Below, one piece after another: positions 15,601 to 23,545 of a DNA stretch of 64,000 bases (positions are counted from its first letter, which is position 1; the number at the start of each line of letters is the position of its first letter). A program made the position numbers and the translations under genes. The notes beneath the pieces are model-generated. The model made no database searches, was not told the origin of the DNA, and was given only the letters and a program-made list of their open reading frames with translations. The stretch is from Bacillota bacterium (lineage in GTDB: Bacteria; Bacillota; Bacilli; Paenibacillales; NBRC-103111), in the NCBI GenBank assembly GCA_023393235.1, contig JAEWMH010000003.1, positions 5,567-69,566 on the forward strand. The letters run 5' to 3'.

Positions 15601-16434
15601 ATGATGGACACAAAAAAGGCGTACGCAACGCTGGGTTTGGATGAAAATGCCACAGACGAGGAAGTAGAGAAACGGTACACGGTGCTCCTGCTCCGCAGCA
15701 AGAAGCAGACAGGAGGACTAGAGCCCGGTTCTCCTTCTATGGATGAGATTACCAAAGCCTATAACTTCATTAAAGGCATTGCCATTGAGGAAGAGATCCG
15801 CAAGAAGGAGCCGAAGAACAAAACCTTCGGGAAAATCGAGTATGTGTACGAATATTACCGTTGGCATATTATCGGGACCATCGCCGCGGTGCTTATCGTA
15901 TTTTTCACTGCCTCCAGTATTATTGAGAACCGCAGTGAGGAAAAAAGAATCGAACGTGCGGATTTGAAGGTGACTTTTTTCACGGACTATCAGATCCAGG
16001 GGGAGCTGGACAGCTTCGAGGTGAAAACCCTGGAGAAGATGACCGACTGGAAGGATATCCATATCGTCAACCAATATTCGCCCACGGATCCCAAGGATGA
16101 ATATGGCATGGCCATGATGCAAAAAGCGATTATCTCCATGGCTGCGGATAAGGCGGATATCTACATTATGGATAAAACCAATTACGCCAGGTTCAGCAAA
16201 CAAGGTGCGTTCCTCCGCCTGGATGACATTCCCGCGTTGACATCCGTTCCCCAGGAAAAAAGGCGCACCGGCGAAACCGATACAGGTGAGACGGTCTGGT
16301 CGGGCATCGACGTCTCCAACCACCCGGCCATTAAGGAGTTAAAGCTGCCCGATGTGGAAAAAATCGCCCTAATCCGGGTGAATGCCAACAAAAAGGACAA
16401 TGCCGTCAAGGTGCTGGAGTGGCTATCCCAGTAA
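15601..16434 (+). CDS. Membrane protein with degenerate J-like N-terminal domain
   Basis: 277 residues. Residues 5-60 resemble a DnaJ J-domain (AYATLGLDENATDEEVEKRY, then DEITKAYNFIKG), but the HPD tripeptide needed to stimulate Hsp70 is absent. One membrane helix follows (about 90-112), then an extracytoplasmic domain of about 160 residues whose pattern (IYIMDKTNYARFSKQGAFLRL) is reminiscent of solute-binding proteins. It lies 27 bp after the protease gene and is probably cotranscribed with it. A terminator follows at 16471-16502. Function unknown. Confidence 0.7.
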   Translation: MMDTKKAYATLGLDENATDEEVEKRYTVLLLRSKKQTGGLEPGSPSMDEITKAYNFIKGIAIEEEIRKKEPKNKTFGKIEYVYEYYRWHIIGTIAAVLIVFFTASSIIENRSEEKRIERADLKVTFFTDYQIQGELDSFEVKTLEKMTDWKDIHIVNQYSPTDPKDEYGMAMMQKAIISMAADKADIYIMDKTNYARFSKQGAFLRLDDIPALTSVPQEKRRTGETDTGETVWSGIDVSNHPAIKELKLPDVEKIALIRVNANKKDNAVKVLEWLSQ

Positions 16435-16470
16435 GACTCCGGCCTGGAATAGTAAGATTCTGCCCAGCAG

Positions 16471-16502
16471 CCCCGCCATAACAGGCGGGGTTCTTATTTT
16501 TT
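16471..16502 (+). terminator. Terminator after the J-like gene
   Basis: CCCCGCC-ATAACA-GGCGGGG followed by TTCTTATTTTTT. Confidence 0.9.
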
Positions 16503-16560
16503 GGGAGCCGTTCTATATGAATGGGCGGAAGGGTTCCTGCACAGGCTAACATGGAGGTGA

Positions 16561-17154
16561 ATGGAATTGCGCACAGCCCGGTTAATATCAGCCGATATGA
16601 AGGGTTTCCTGACCCGTTTGCGGAAGCGGGAACTCCCATTAATCCTTTTTGCCGTGAGCTTGTTTTTAGTGCTTTTATGGGATATACCGTCCGCCAATGC
16701 CGATCCTGTCCAGGATGCCGCGCGATTGGATCAGACGGCACAGACGGCCCCCCTAACCCCCATTGTGGGAGAGGAAGAGCTGTATCTGGCTATCCACAAA
16801 AAGAGGCATCAGCTTCAGGTTGTGATGAACGGTCAGGTGCTGTACACCTTCCCGGTTGCCACAGGACGCGGAGATCTCACGCCGGAGGGGGAATTCCGGA
16901 TCGTGACGAAGGTTCACAAGCCTTATTATATGCGAAAAAAAATTGCCGGCGGCCATCCTGACAATCCGCTGGGTACCCGCTGGATGGGCTTAAGCATAGA
17001 CGGCGGTTATAAGTACGGCATTCACGGCACTAACCGGCCCTGGTCCATCGGTTTGTCCGCCAGCTCCGGGTGCATCCGCATGCGCAACAAGGATGTGGAA
17101 TACCTGTACCGGCATATCCCGCTGAAAACCCGTGTTTTGATTACGGATGACTGA
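16561..17154 (+). CDS. L,D-transpeptidase, YkuD family
   Basis: 197 residues. An N-terminal anchor or signal (about 24-46) is followed by a YkuD domain (about 62-196) with IHGTNRP and the catalytic Cys in SSGCIRM. It would form 3-3 cross-links or attach proteins in peptidoglycan outside the membrane. The residue two before the catalytic Cys-Gly (S in SSGC rather than H in SHGC) is variable in Bacillus YkuD too. GGAGGTGA lies right before the ATG; a TTG two codons in (16567) has better spacing. The downstream secreted-protein gene overlaps or follows within 15 bp. Confidence 0.88.
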   Translation: MELRTARLISADMKGFLTRLRKRELPLILFAVSLFLVLLWDIPSANADPVQDAARLDQTAQTAPLTPIVGEEELYLAIHKKRHQLQVVMNGQVLYTFPVATGRGDLTPEGEFRIVTKVHKPYYMRKKIAGGHPDNPLGTRWMGLSIDGGYKYGIHGTNRPWSIGLSASSGCIRMRNKDVEYLYRHIPLKTRVLITDD

Positions 17155-17167
17155 AAGGATTCGTGGT

Positions 17168-17746
17168 ATGAAAAAGGGGTTCCTACAGCCGTGGAAACGG
17201 CTCTCTGTACATATTTCCATAGCGGCTGCACTCTTGGGAGTGCCGTCTCCCGCTGCGGCAGCTCCCCAGCCCGGCGGAATTCCAGTGCCCGTCCAACCCG
17301 CCGCCTCGGAAAAGGCGCTTGCCCAAAGCGCTGATTTGATTGTGGAGGGGCATCTGGAGGACGGGCAGGAAAACTACCCTACCGGACAGGAAATCTCCGG
17401 CAGACGGATCGTCCATTATGTCCAGCGGATTCGCGTACATGCCGTGTGGAAAGGTTCCGCGGCTTCTCCCGTTAAGCTGCTAACCTCTGGTGTGGAGCCT
17501 CTGCCGGATGCCGCGGACCCTCTGAACAAAACCTATACCGGACCTCTGGAAGCAGGTGATTACGTCTTTTTCCTGCGGAAAGCCGGTGGCACGGATTATT
17601 ATACCTTGAACGGCTTATGGCAGGGACTCTATCTGGTTTATAACGGAAAGTCCGTAGCCCTGGTGGCCAACGGCGGCTTTGCCGCCTTCGATCAATTAAG
17701 CCTGGCGCAATTCCAAGGCAAGGTCAAAACCCTGTCCCAGCCTTAA
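17168..17746 (+). CDS. Secreted protein of unknown function
   Basis: 192 residues from the ATG at 17168 (GAAAGG upstream; an ATG at 17147 lies inside the previous gene). It has a signal peptide ending near AAAAP. The mature part is a small beta-rich domain (LIVEGHLEDG, VHAVWKGSAASPVKLL, GDYVFFLRKAGGTDYYTLNG) of the kind seen in short secreted Paenibacillus proteins. It is probably cotranscribed with the L,D-transpeptidase and so may act in the cell wall. No characterised family recognised. Confidence 0.7.
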   Translation: MKKGFLQPWKRLSVHISIAAALLGVPSPAAAAPQPGGIPVPVQPAASEKALAQSADLIVEGHLEDGQENYPTGQEISGRRIVHYVQRIRVHAVWKGSAASPVKLLTSGVEPLPDAADPLNKTYTGPLEAGDYVFFLRKAGGTDYYTLNGLWQGLYLVYNGKSVALVANGGFAAFDQLSLAQFQGKVKTLSQP

Positions 17747-17775
17747 CCCTCCGGTTGATCCGGAGGTTTTTTTTA
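17747..17775 (+). terminator. Terminator after the secreted protein gene
   Basis: CCTCCGG-TTGAT-CCGGAGG followed by eight T residues. Confidence 0.92.
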
Positions 17776-17871
17776 TCCTTTTTTTTCATGAAATATACAT
17801 AGTCGCCAACAATCGAGCCGGACGGAAGACGCTATAATGGAAGAAGCATTCGATTGAGAAGGAGAGCCAAC

Positions 17872-18699
17872 ATGTACACGATACTTGAAAAGCGCAAGCT
17901 GAACGATGCTGTCGAGCTTCTGGTTGTGCATGCCCCGTATGTGGCGCGCAAATGCGAGCCCGGGCAATTTGTGATGGTCCGGGTAGAGGAAGGCGGAGAG
18001 CGCATTCCCCTGACTATTGCGGATTATAACCGGCAGCAGCAGTCGGTAACCATTATTTATCAAATCGTCGGCTATTCCACTACCCGGTTGGCGGAAAAGG
18101 CCGTTGGCGAAAGCATCTCGGATTTCGCCGGACCGCTGGGACGCCCGGCAGATATCCATCCCGGCAAGAAGCGGATTCTCGGCATCGGCGGCGGTGTAGG
18201 TGCGGCGCCTCTGTACCCCCAGCTCCGCAAGTGGAAGGAAACCGGAGCCGAGGTGGACGTGATTTTGGGAGGAAGAAGCAAGGATCTGATTATCCTGGAG
18301 CAGGAATTCGAGGCCTTCTGCGGCCAGCTTTATATGGCAACCAACGACGGCTCCTGCGGCATCCAGGGTTTTGTGACGGATATTCTGAAGCAGCTTTTAC
18401 ATAACGGCCACGTCTATGACGAGGTCATCGCCATCGGTCCTCTGCCCATGATGAAGGCGGTAGTGGACATTACCAAACCTTTGGGGATTCCCACCGGGGT
18501 ATCTCTCAATCCCATCATGATCGACGGCACGGGCATGTGCGGCGGCTGCCGGGTCACTGTAGGTGAGGAAACCCGGTTTGCCTGTGTGGACGGTCCGGAT
18601 TTTGACGGTCTTCTGGTGGACTTCGACGAATGTATACGCAGACAGGGCATGTACAAGGAAATGGAAGCCCATGCCTGCCGTATCGGAAGAGGAGCGTGA
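17872..18699 (+). CDS. FAD/NAD-binding oxidoreductase subunit, NfnA/SudB-like
   Basis: 275 residues from the ATG at 17872 (AAGGAG eight bases upstream). FAD-binding motif RIPLTIADYN, NAD-binding GIGGGVGAAPLYPQ and a C-terminal [2Fe-2S] site with Cys in DGTGMCGGCRV and FACVDGP identify the family of NADH-dependent ferredoxin:NADP oxidoreductase alpha subunits and sulfide dehydrogenase beta subunits. It is followed after six bases by its partner. A TATAAT at about 17833 is the probable -10. The redox partner in this organism is not shown. Confidence 0.88.
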   Translation: MYTILEKRKLNDAVELLVVHAPYVARKCEPGQFVMVRVEEGGERIPLTIADYNRQQQSVTIIYQIVGYSTTRLAEKAVGESISDFAGPLGRPADIHPGKKRILGIGGGVGAAPLYPQLRKWKETGAEVDVILGGRSKDLIILEQEFEAFCGQLYMATNDGSCGIQGFVTDILKQLLHNGHVYDEVIAIGPLPMMKAVVDITKPLGIPTGVSLNPIMIDGTGMCGGCRVTVGEETRFACVDGPDFDGLLVDFDECIRRQGMYKEMEAHACRIGRGA

Positions 18700-18705
18700 G
18701 GGAGA

Positions 18706-20100
18706 ATGCCTAGAGCGAACATGAGCCCGGTGAAGGTAGCCATGCCTGAGCAGCCGCCTCTGGTGCGGGGACGCAATTTCCTGGAGGTGGCCCTGGGGTA
18801 TACGCCCGAACAGGCGATGGAGGAAGCAACCCGCTGTCTGCAATGCAAGAATAAGCCGTGTGTGAACGCCTGTCCGGTGAACGTGCCTATCCCCGATTTC
18901 ATCGGCGAAATCGCCGCGGGGAATTTCGAAAGCGCCTACCGGATCATCAAGCAGGAGAATAATCTGCCTGCCGTATGCGGCCGGGTGTGCCCCCAGGAAT
19001 CCCAATGCGAAGGAAGCTGCATCCGCGGCAAAAAAGCCGAACCCGTGGGTATCGGCCGCTTAGAGCGGTTCGCAGCCGACTACGGCATGGTCCACAAGCT
19101 GCCGGAGGAGCCTGCACAACCTGCCAATGGCAGCAAGGTAGCGGTTGTCGGCGGTGGTCCCGCAGGTTTGACCTGCGCAGGGGATCTGGCCAAGCTGGGT
19201 TATGAGGTTACGCTGTTCGAAGCTCTCCATGCCTTAGGCGGTGTGCTGATGTACGGCATTCCCGAGTTCCGCCTGCCCAAGTCCCTGGTGGAGGAGGAAA
19301 TCGAGAAGGTGGTCAGCCTCGGCGTCAAAATCGAGCGCAACGTGGTGGTGGGCCGTTCCATTACCGTAGATGAGCTGTTCGAGCACGGCTTCCAGGCCGT
19401 ATTCGTGGGCAGCGGCGCAGGACTGCCGCGGTTTATGCGCATTGACGGCGAAAACTTAAATGGCGTGTATTCCGCCAATGAGTTTTTGACCCGCGTCAAT
19501 CTGATGAAGGCCTATGACTTCCCCAACAGCCCAACACCGGTCCGCATCGGCAAAAAGGTGGCTGTGGTGGGCGGCGGCAATGTGGCCATGGATGCAGCGC
19601 GCACCGCTTTGCGGCTGGGCGCCGAGGAGGTTTCCATCGTGTACCGCAGAGGCATGGATGAGCTTCCCGCCCGCCGGGAGGAAATCCATCATGCCCAAGA
19701 GGAAGGCATTCAGTTCAAGCTGTTGGTCAACCCGGTCCGGATCACCGGTGAAAACGGCTGGGTTACCGGTATGGAATGTGTGGAGATGGAGCTGGGCGAA
19801 CCCGATGCCAGCGGACGCCGCAGCCCTGTGGAGAAGGCAGACAGCATCTTCGGTATGGAGCTGGATACGGTGATCATCGCCATCGGCCAAAGCCCCAACC
19901 CGCTGATCCGTTCCACCACTCCGGGCCTTTCCACCCAACGCTGGGGCGGAATTATCGTGGAGGAAGCCACAATGGAAACCAGTAAACCCCGGGTGTATGC
20001 GGGCGGTGATGTGGTGACGGGTGCGGCAACGGTCATTCTCGCCATGGGCGCAGGCAAAAAAGCCGCCGCGGCCATCCACCAAACCCTTCAAGGGGCGTAA
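18706..20100 (+). CDS. NADPH-dependent glutamate synthase small-chain-like protein, NfnB type
   Basis: 464 residues. Two N-terminal [4Fe-4S] cysteine groups (CLQCKNKPCVNACPV and CGRVCPQESQCEGSC) are followed by two Rossmann motifs: VAVVGGGPAGL for FAD and VAVVGGGNVAMDAAR for NADPH. This is the GltA/NfnB family. With the preceding gene it forms an NfnAB-like pair that could couple NADH, NADPH and ferredoxin. No glutamate synthase large subunit is nearby, so an NfnB role fits better than GltD. The gene start has an alternative ATG at 18721. Confidence 0.9.
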   Translation: MPRANMSPVKVAMPEQPPLVRGRNFLEVALGYTPEQAMEEATRCLQCKNKPCVNACPVNVPIPDFIGEIAAGNFESAYRIIKQENNLPAVCGRVCPQESQCEGSCIRGKKAEPVGIGRLERFAADYGMVHKLPEEPAQPANGSKVAVVGGGPAGLTCAGDLAKLGYEVTLFEALHALGGVLMYGIPEFRLPKSLVEEEIEKVVSLGVKIERNVVVGRSITVDELFEHGFQAVFVGSGAGLPRFMRIDGENLNGVYSANEFLTRVNLMKAYDFPNSPTPVRIGKKVAVVGGGNVAMDAARTALRLGAEEVSIVYRRGMDELPARREEIHHAQEEGIQFKLLVNPVRITGENGWVTGMECVEMELGEPDASGRRSPVEKADSIFGMELDTVIIAIGQSPNPLIRSTTPGLSTQRWGGIIVEEATMETSKPRVYAGGDVVTGAATVILAMGAGKKAAAAIHQTLQGA

Positions 20101-20134
20101 ACAAAAAATTAATAATCTGAATTGATTAAATATT

Positions 20135-20164
20135 TTTACACGGCCTATCCATTTGTGTTATAGT
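20135..20164 (+). promoter_or_regulatory. Sigma-A promoter of the 55-residue gene
   Basis: TTTACA (20135-20140), 18-bp spacer, TATAGT (20159-20164), 40 bp before the ATG at 20205. Confidence 0.7.
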
Positions 20165-20204
20165 CTACTCAAAACGATAGCTCATGGAAAGGTCGTGACG
20201 CGTA

Positions 20205-20372
20205 ATGATCGTTCTTGATGTAGTAGTGAATGGCGTGCGGATCGACACCGTAAGGCCTGCCAACCAGCGTCCCAGGGAAATGTACTGGATGATGGTGGAT
20301 CTGCTCCAAACCCTCCGCAGCACTTACGGGGACAATGTGTCCCTGCACCGCAGGATGGAGTATCTGGGCTAA
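20205..20372 (+). CDS. Small conserved-looking protein, 55 residues
   Basis: The reading frame ATG 20205 to TAA 20372 encodes 55 residues beginning MIVLDVVVNGVRID and ending HRRMEYLG. It is flanked by its own promoter (20135-20164) and a strong terminator (20421-20465), which supports a real gene. GGAAAGG lies upstream at wide spacing. It is a soluble, charged protein with no membrane segment or metal site. Function unknown. Confidence 0.7.
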   Translation: MIVLDVVVNGVRIDTVRPANQRPREMYWMMVDLLQTLRSTYGDNVSLHRRMEYLG

Positions 20373-20420
20373 CCGCCCGCCTGTTCCGAACAACAATTAC
20401 ATGTACCAAATAGCGTCAAA

Positions 20421-20465
20421 TAGCCTGTTTGCGGAAAAGAGTCTTTTTCCGTAAACAGGCTTTTA
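20421..20465 (+). terminator. Terminator after the 55-residue gene
   Basis: A long stem AGCCTGTTT..GGAAAA / TTTTCC..AAACAGGCT followed by TTTT. Confidence 0.88.
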
Positions 20466-20517
20466 CATGGTTATATCACGGACTTGCCAATCCGTGCTAC
20501 TGAGGGCGCGCTTGCCC

Positions 20518-20699
20518 TAACGGAACTCAGCGCCCCTTAGACGGCCGACAGCAGCTTTTCTGAATGTTAACGGAACTGAGAAGCCGTTAGCTGCCCTATT
20601 CGCTTCACTTTCCGGCTTTTTCAGCCTCTAACGGCCGCAGAGTTCCGTTAAAATTTGGATTCTGGCGAATTCCCTTCTAAGGGCCGGAGAGTTCCGTTA
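20518..20699. repeat. 182-bp palindromic element, copy II (best conserved)
   Basis: Forward units TAACGGAACTSA-N4-CCNTTA start at 20518 and 20568. Inverted units have CCGTTA at 20645 and 20694. Spacings are 50, 77 and 49 bp. The unit starting at 20568 is nearly a perfect hairpin (TAACGG-N10-CCGTTA). It lies between the terminator of the small gene and the convergent rhomboid gene. Confidence 0.88.
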
Positions 20700-20716
20700 G
20701 CCGAGCACGGTCTATC

Positions 20717-21331
20717 CTACCTTTGACTCCGGCGTCTTAACCGGCGGGTCAGTACGGCGAAATACACAAAACCGGCCACAAATCCGCCCAGATGGGCAAA
20801 GATGTTCACATTGGGGATAATCAAAGAGGTGATTCCCCCCATTACCACAATCGCAATTACCGTGGAACGGGTTCCTTCATCCAGCACATGCCGGTGGAAA
20901 ATTGCCAAATACACATACGCGGCGTAAACCCCATAGATGGCGCCGGACGCCCCCGCAGCGATAAAGGGGGGTTCGGTGAAGAGCATACTGAAGGCATTGC
21001 CTACCAGGCCTGAAAGCAGGAAAAACCCCGCGTAATGGAATTTCCCCAGAAGCCGCTCCAAGGGAGGAGCGAAAACATAGATGGCAAAGGCATTAAACAG
21101 CACATGGGAAAAGCCGATGTGCAAAAACATGGAGTTTATGTATCTCCACCATTCATGGGTTTCGCCGCTGTTGCTGTACAGGGCGCCGAAATTCAACAGC
21201 GTGATGGCATCCAGGGAGCTCCCCGTGATCTCCATAGCCGCGAACAGCACCGCGATAATCGCCAGAATGGCACTGGTTACCGGGTAAAGCTGCAGGTATT
21301 GCTTGAATGTCTCTCTACGGAGAAAAATCAT
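20717..21331 (-). CDS. Rhomboid family intramembrane serine protease
   Basis: 204 residues with about six to seven membrane helices. Catalytic Ser is in GASGAIYG and catalytic His in FAHLGGFVAGF; the conserved HVLFNAFA motif of helix 2 is present. It cleaves membrane proteins within the bilayer. It sits 17 bp downstream of the PPDK regulator gene, so the two are probably cotranscribed, although no functional link is known. Its 3' end abuts the 182-bp element. Confidence 0.93.
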   Translation of the reverse strand: MIFLRRETFKQYLQLYPVTSAILAIIAVLFAAMEITGSSLDAITLLNFGALYSNSGETHEWWRYINSMFLHIGFSHVLFNAFAIYVFAPPLERLLGKFHYAGFFLLSGLVGNAFSMLFTEPPFIAAGASGAIYGVYAAYVYLAIFHRHVLDEGTRSTVIAIVVMGGITSLIIPNVNIFAHLGGFVAGFVYFAVLTRRLRRRSQR

Positions 21332-21348
21332 CCGCTTTTGTCCCCTTC

Positions 21349-22155
21349 CTACAAATGCTCCAGAATAATTCCCGCCGTCTCTTCAATCGCCTTGTCCGAG
21401 ACGTTGATGGTCAGACAGCCCAGCTGCTCCATCAGCTTTTTGGCATAATTCAGCTCAAAGGTAATCCGCTCCATATTGGCGTATTTGGCTCCGGCCGTCA
21501 GCCCCAGGGCCCGCAAACGCTCCACACGGATTTTCAGCATCTTCTCGGGGTCCATGATCAGCCCGGCGATTTTGCCCGGAGGAATCCGGAACAGCTCCGC
21601 CGCCGGCTTCACCTCGGGAATCAAGGGCAGGTTGGCCACCTTGTAGCCCTTATGCGCCAGAAACATGCTGAGTGGTGTTTTGGAGGTCCGCGATACGCCA
21701 ATGAGCACGATGTCGGCATTCAGCAGCGCCCGGGGATCGCGGCCGTCATCACAGCTGACCGTAAATTCGATGGCCTCCACCCGTCTGAAATAATCATCGT
21801 CCATCTGGTGCAGCATACCCGGCTTGCGTGTAGGCGAACCGTCGAAGGATTCGATAAAGGCCTGCATCATCGGCCCCATCACATCCACCGTACGGACGCC
21901 AAGCCGCAGGCTCTCCTCCCGGATCAGCTCCCGCAGGTCCGGCTGAACCAGGGTATAGGCGATCATGCCGCCGTTTGCGGCCACCTCGCCGACAATATCA
22001 CGGATTTCCGCTTCCGTCAGCACATGGCTGTACCGTTTGATTTTGGCATTGCGAAGGTCAAACTGGCGGATTGTGGCTTTCACCACCGCTTCGGCGGTTT
22101 CGCCCACAGAATCCGAACAGATCGTGATAATAGGCTGTTTGTTGAGTCCAGTCAA
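21349..22155 (-). CDS. Pyruvate,phosphate dikinase regulatory protein (kinase/phosphorylase, YqfL)
   Basis: 268 residues from a TTG at 22155, chosen because AAGGAGG lies eight bases upstream; frames opening further upstream have no site. The family (DUF299) has the P-loop-like motif GVSRTSKTPLS and N-terminal ITICSDSVGETAE. It phosphorylates and dephosphorylates PPDK or PEP synthase using ADP and Pi, controlling pyruvate-to-PEP conversion. The target enzyme is not encoded in this window. Confidence 0.92.
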   Translation of the reverse strand: MTGLNKQPIITICSDSVGETAEAVVKATIRQFDLRNAKIKRYSHVLTEAEIRDIVGEVAANGGMIAYTLVQPDLRELIREESLRLGVRTVDVMGPMMQAFIESFDGSPTRKPGMLHQMDDDYFRRVEAIEFTVSCDDGRDPRALLNADIVLIGVSRTSKTPLSMFLAHKGYKVANLPLIPEVKPAAELFRIPPGKIAGLIMDPEKMLKIRVERLRALGLTAGAKYANMERITFELNYAKKLMEQLGCLTINVSDKAIEETAGIILEHL

Positions 22156-22295
22156 GGGCGCTACCTCCTTATCGCAGTATTCTACTCTATTTTCAAATGG
22201 TAACATATGTTGAGCGCAGTTTCCAACGGCTGCCCCCCGGTTGGCGGCGGATGGGTCCGTCCGGTCAGCACTGCCTCCTTTTGTGTTTTCATTAG

Positions 22296-22343
22296 ATAAA
22301 AAAAATCCCGCTTCTATCGGCCGGATGACCGTAATGGCGGGAT
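22296..22343 (-). terminator. Terminator after the PpiC foldase gene
   Basis: On the minus strand, ATCCCGC...GCGGGAT is followed by eight T residues. Confidence 0.8.
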
Positions 22344-22363
22344 GTGGTATGAGATTCGGGTTC

Positions 22364-23452
22364 TTACAGCTTTTCGATTTTGGCGTCCTTCTTCAGGTTC
22401 TCCAGCCATTCAGCGCCTTTGGTTTGCACCTCTTCGCTGACCATGTTCTTCTTCACATCTTCCTTCTGCTTGTCGAAGTTGGCTTGAACCGCTTCCTTCT
22501 TGTCCATCACCTTAATGATATGGAAGCCGAAGGAGGATTGGACTACGCCGCTCATTTCACCCTTATTCAGCTTAAATGCAGCGTCCTCGAAGGCTTGATC
22601 CAGCCCTTGTCCGCGGGAGATAAAGCTGCCCAGGGAGCCGCCGTTATCCTTGCTGCCCGGATCGGTGGACTTTTCCTTGGCCACGGTGGCAAAATCCGCT
22701 CCACCCTTCAGATCGGCAAGGATTTTATCGGCATCCTCCTTCTTCTCCACCAGGATGTGGGAGATCATAAGCTGCTCCGGAGTGTTGTATTGCTCCGCAT
22801 TTTTGTCGAAGTATTCCTTTAGCTTGGCGTCGGACAGATCCATCTTGGATTCGAAGATCTTGCTGATCTCCTGGTTCTTGCGGATCTCGGCCTTGAGGGA
22901 ATCCAGGGTGAAGCCGCTTTGCTCCATGGCACTGTTGAACTGGGCCTCATCCGGGAATTGGGTCTTGATCTGAGCCAGCTCCGCCTCAATGGCCGCTTCA
23001 TCTACCTTCACCTTGGCCTTGTCCACTTCCTGGGTAACCAGCTTCTCCGAAATCAGGCTGTCCAAAGTCGTCGCGCCGCCCTGCTTGTACATGGCGTCGT
23101 AGAGCTCCTGCTTGGTCACCTTCTCGCCGTTTACGGTAGCGGCTGCACCGCTGACACCGGCTTTGCCTGTTTGGCCCAGGTACAGAACCACTGCCAAAGC
23201 GGCTAATGTGATGGCGAACAGGAACCAGGGCAAGGGATTGGCCTTGGCGGGAGCGGCTGCGGCAACAGCGGTTGCCTCGGCTCTCTCTTCAACAGCTTCA
23301 TCCGCGAAGGCTTCCGGTCCGAACTCGTCCCCTTCGGTTGGGATAGCTTGGTCATGATCAGCCCGCTCGGCGGTTTGGTTCTCTTCCGGAGTGCTTCCGG
23401 CTTGATCGCCATGCTGCTCCAAACCGTCGTTTTTTCTGTTGTTGTCTTCCAT
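22364..23452 (-). CDS. Membrane-anchored PpiC-type peptidyl-prolyl isomerase (PrsA/SurA-like)
   Basis: 362 residues. An acidic, Gln/Glu-rich cytoplasmic N-terminus (1-75) precedes one membrane helix (about 78-97). A SurA-like N domain (about 105-225) and a parvulin domain (about 230-325, with ISHILVEKKEDA and SSFGFHIIKV) follow outside the cell. It should assist folding of exported proteins. Unlike PrsA it has no lipobox. AGGGGG precedes the start. Confidence 0.9.
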   Translation of the reverse strand: MEDNNRKNDGLEQHGDQAGSTPEENQTAERADHDQAIPTEGDEFGPEAFADEAVEERAEATAVAAAAPAKANPLPWFLFAITLAALAVVLYLGQTGKAGVSGAAATVNGEKVTKQELYDAMYKQGGATTLDSLISEKLVTQEVDKAKVKVDEAAIEAELAQIKTQFPDEAQFNSAMEQSGFTLDSLKAEIRKNQEISKIFESKMDLSDAKLKEYFDKNAEQYNTPEQLMISHILVEKKEDADKILADLKGGADFATVAKEKSTDPGSKDNGGSLGSFISRGQGLDQAFEDAAFKLNKGEMSGVVQSSFGFHIIKVMDKKEAVQANFDKQKEDVKKNMVSEEVQTKGAEWLENLKKDAKIEKL

Positions 23453-23545
23453 TATTTTCGTGTCCCCCTATTGTCCCATTCATGGATAGCAGCGTTTTGC
23501 CGCACTTCTAGTACTATACCATTTTTCGACGGCGGAAACCATGCT

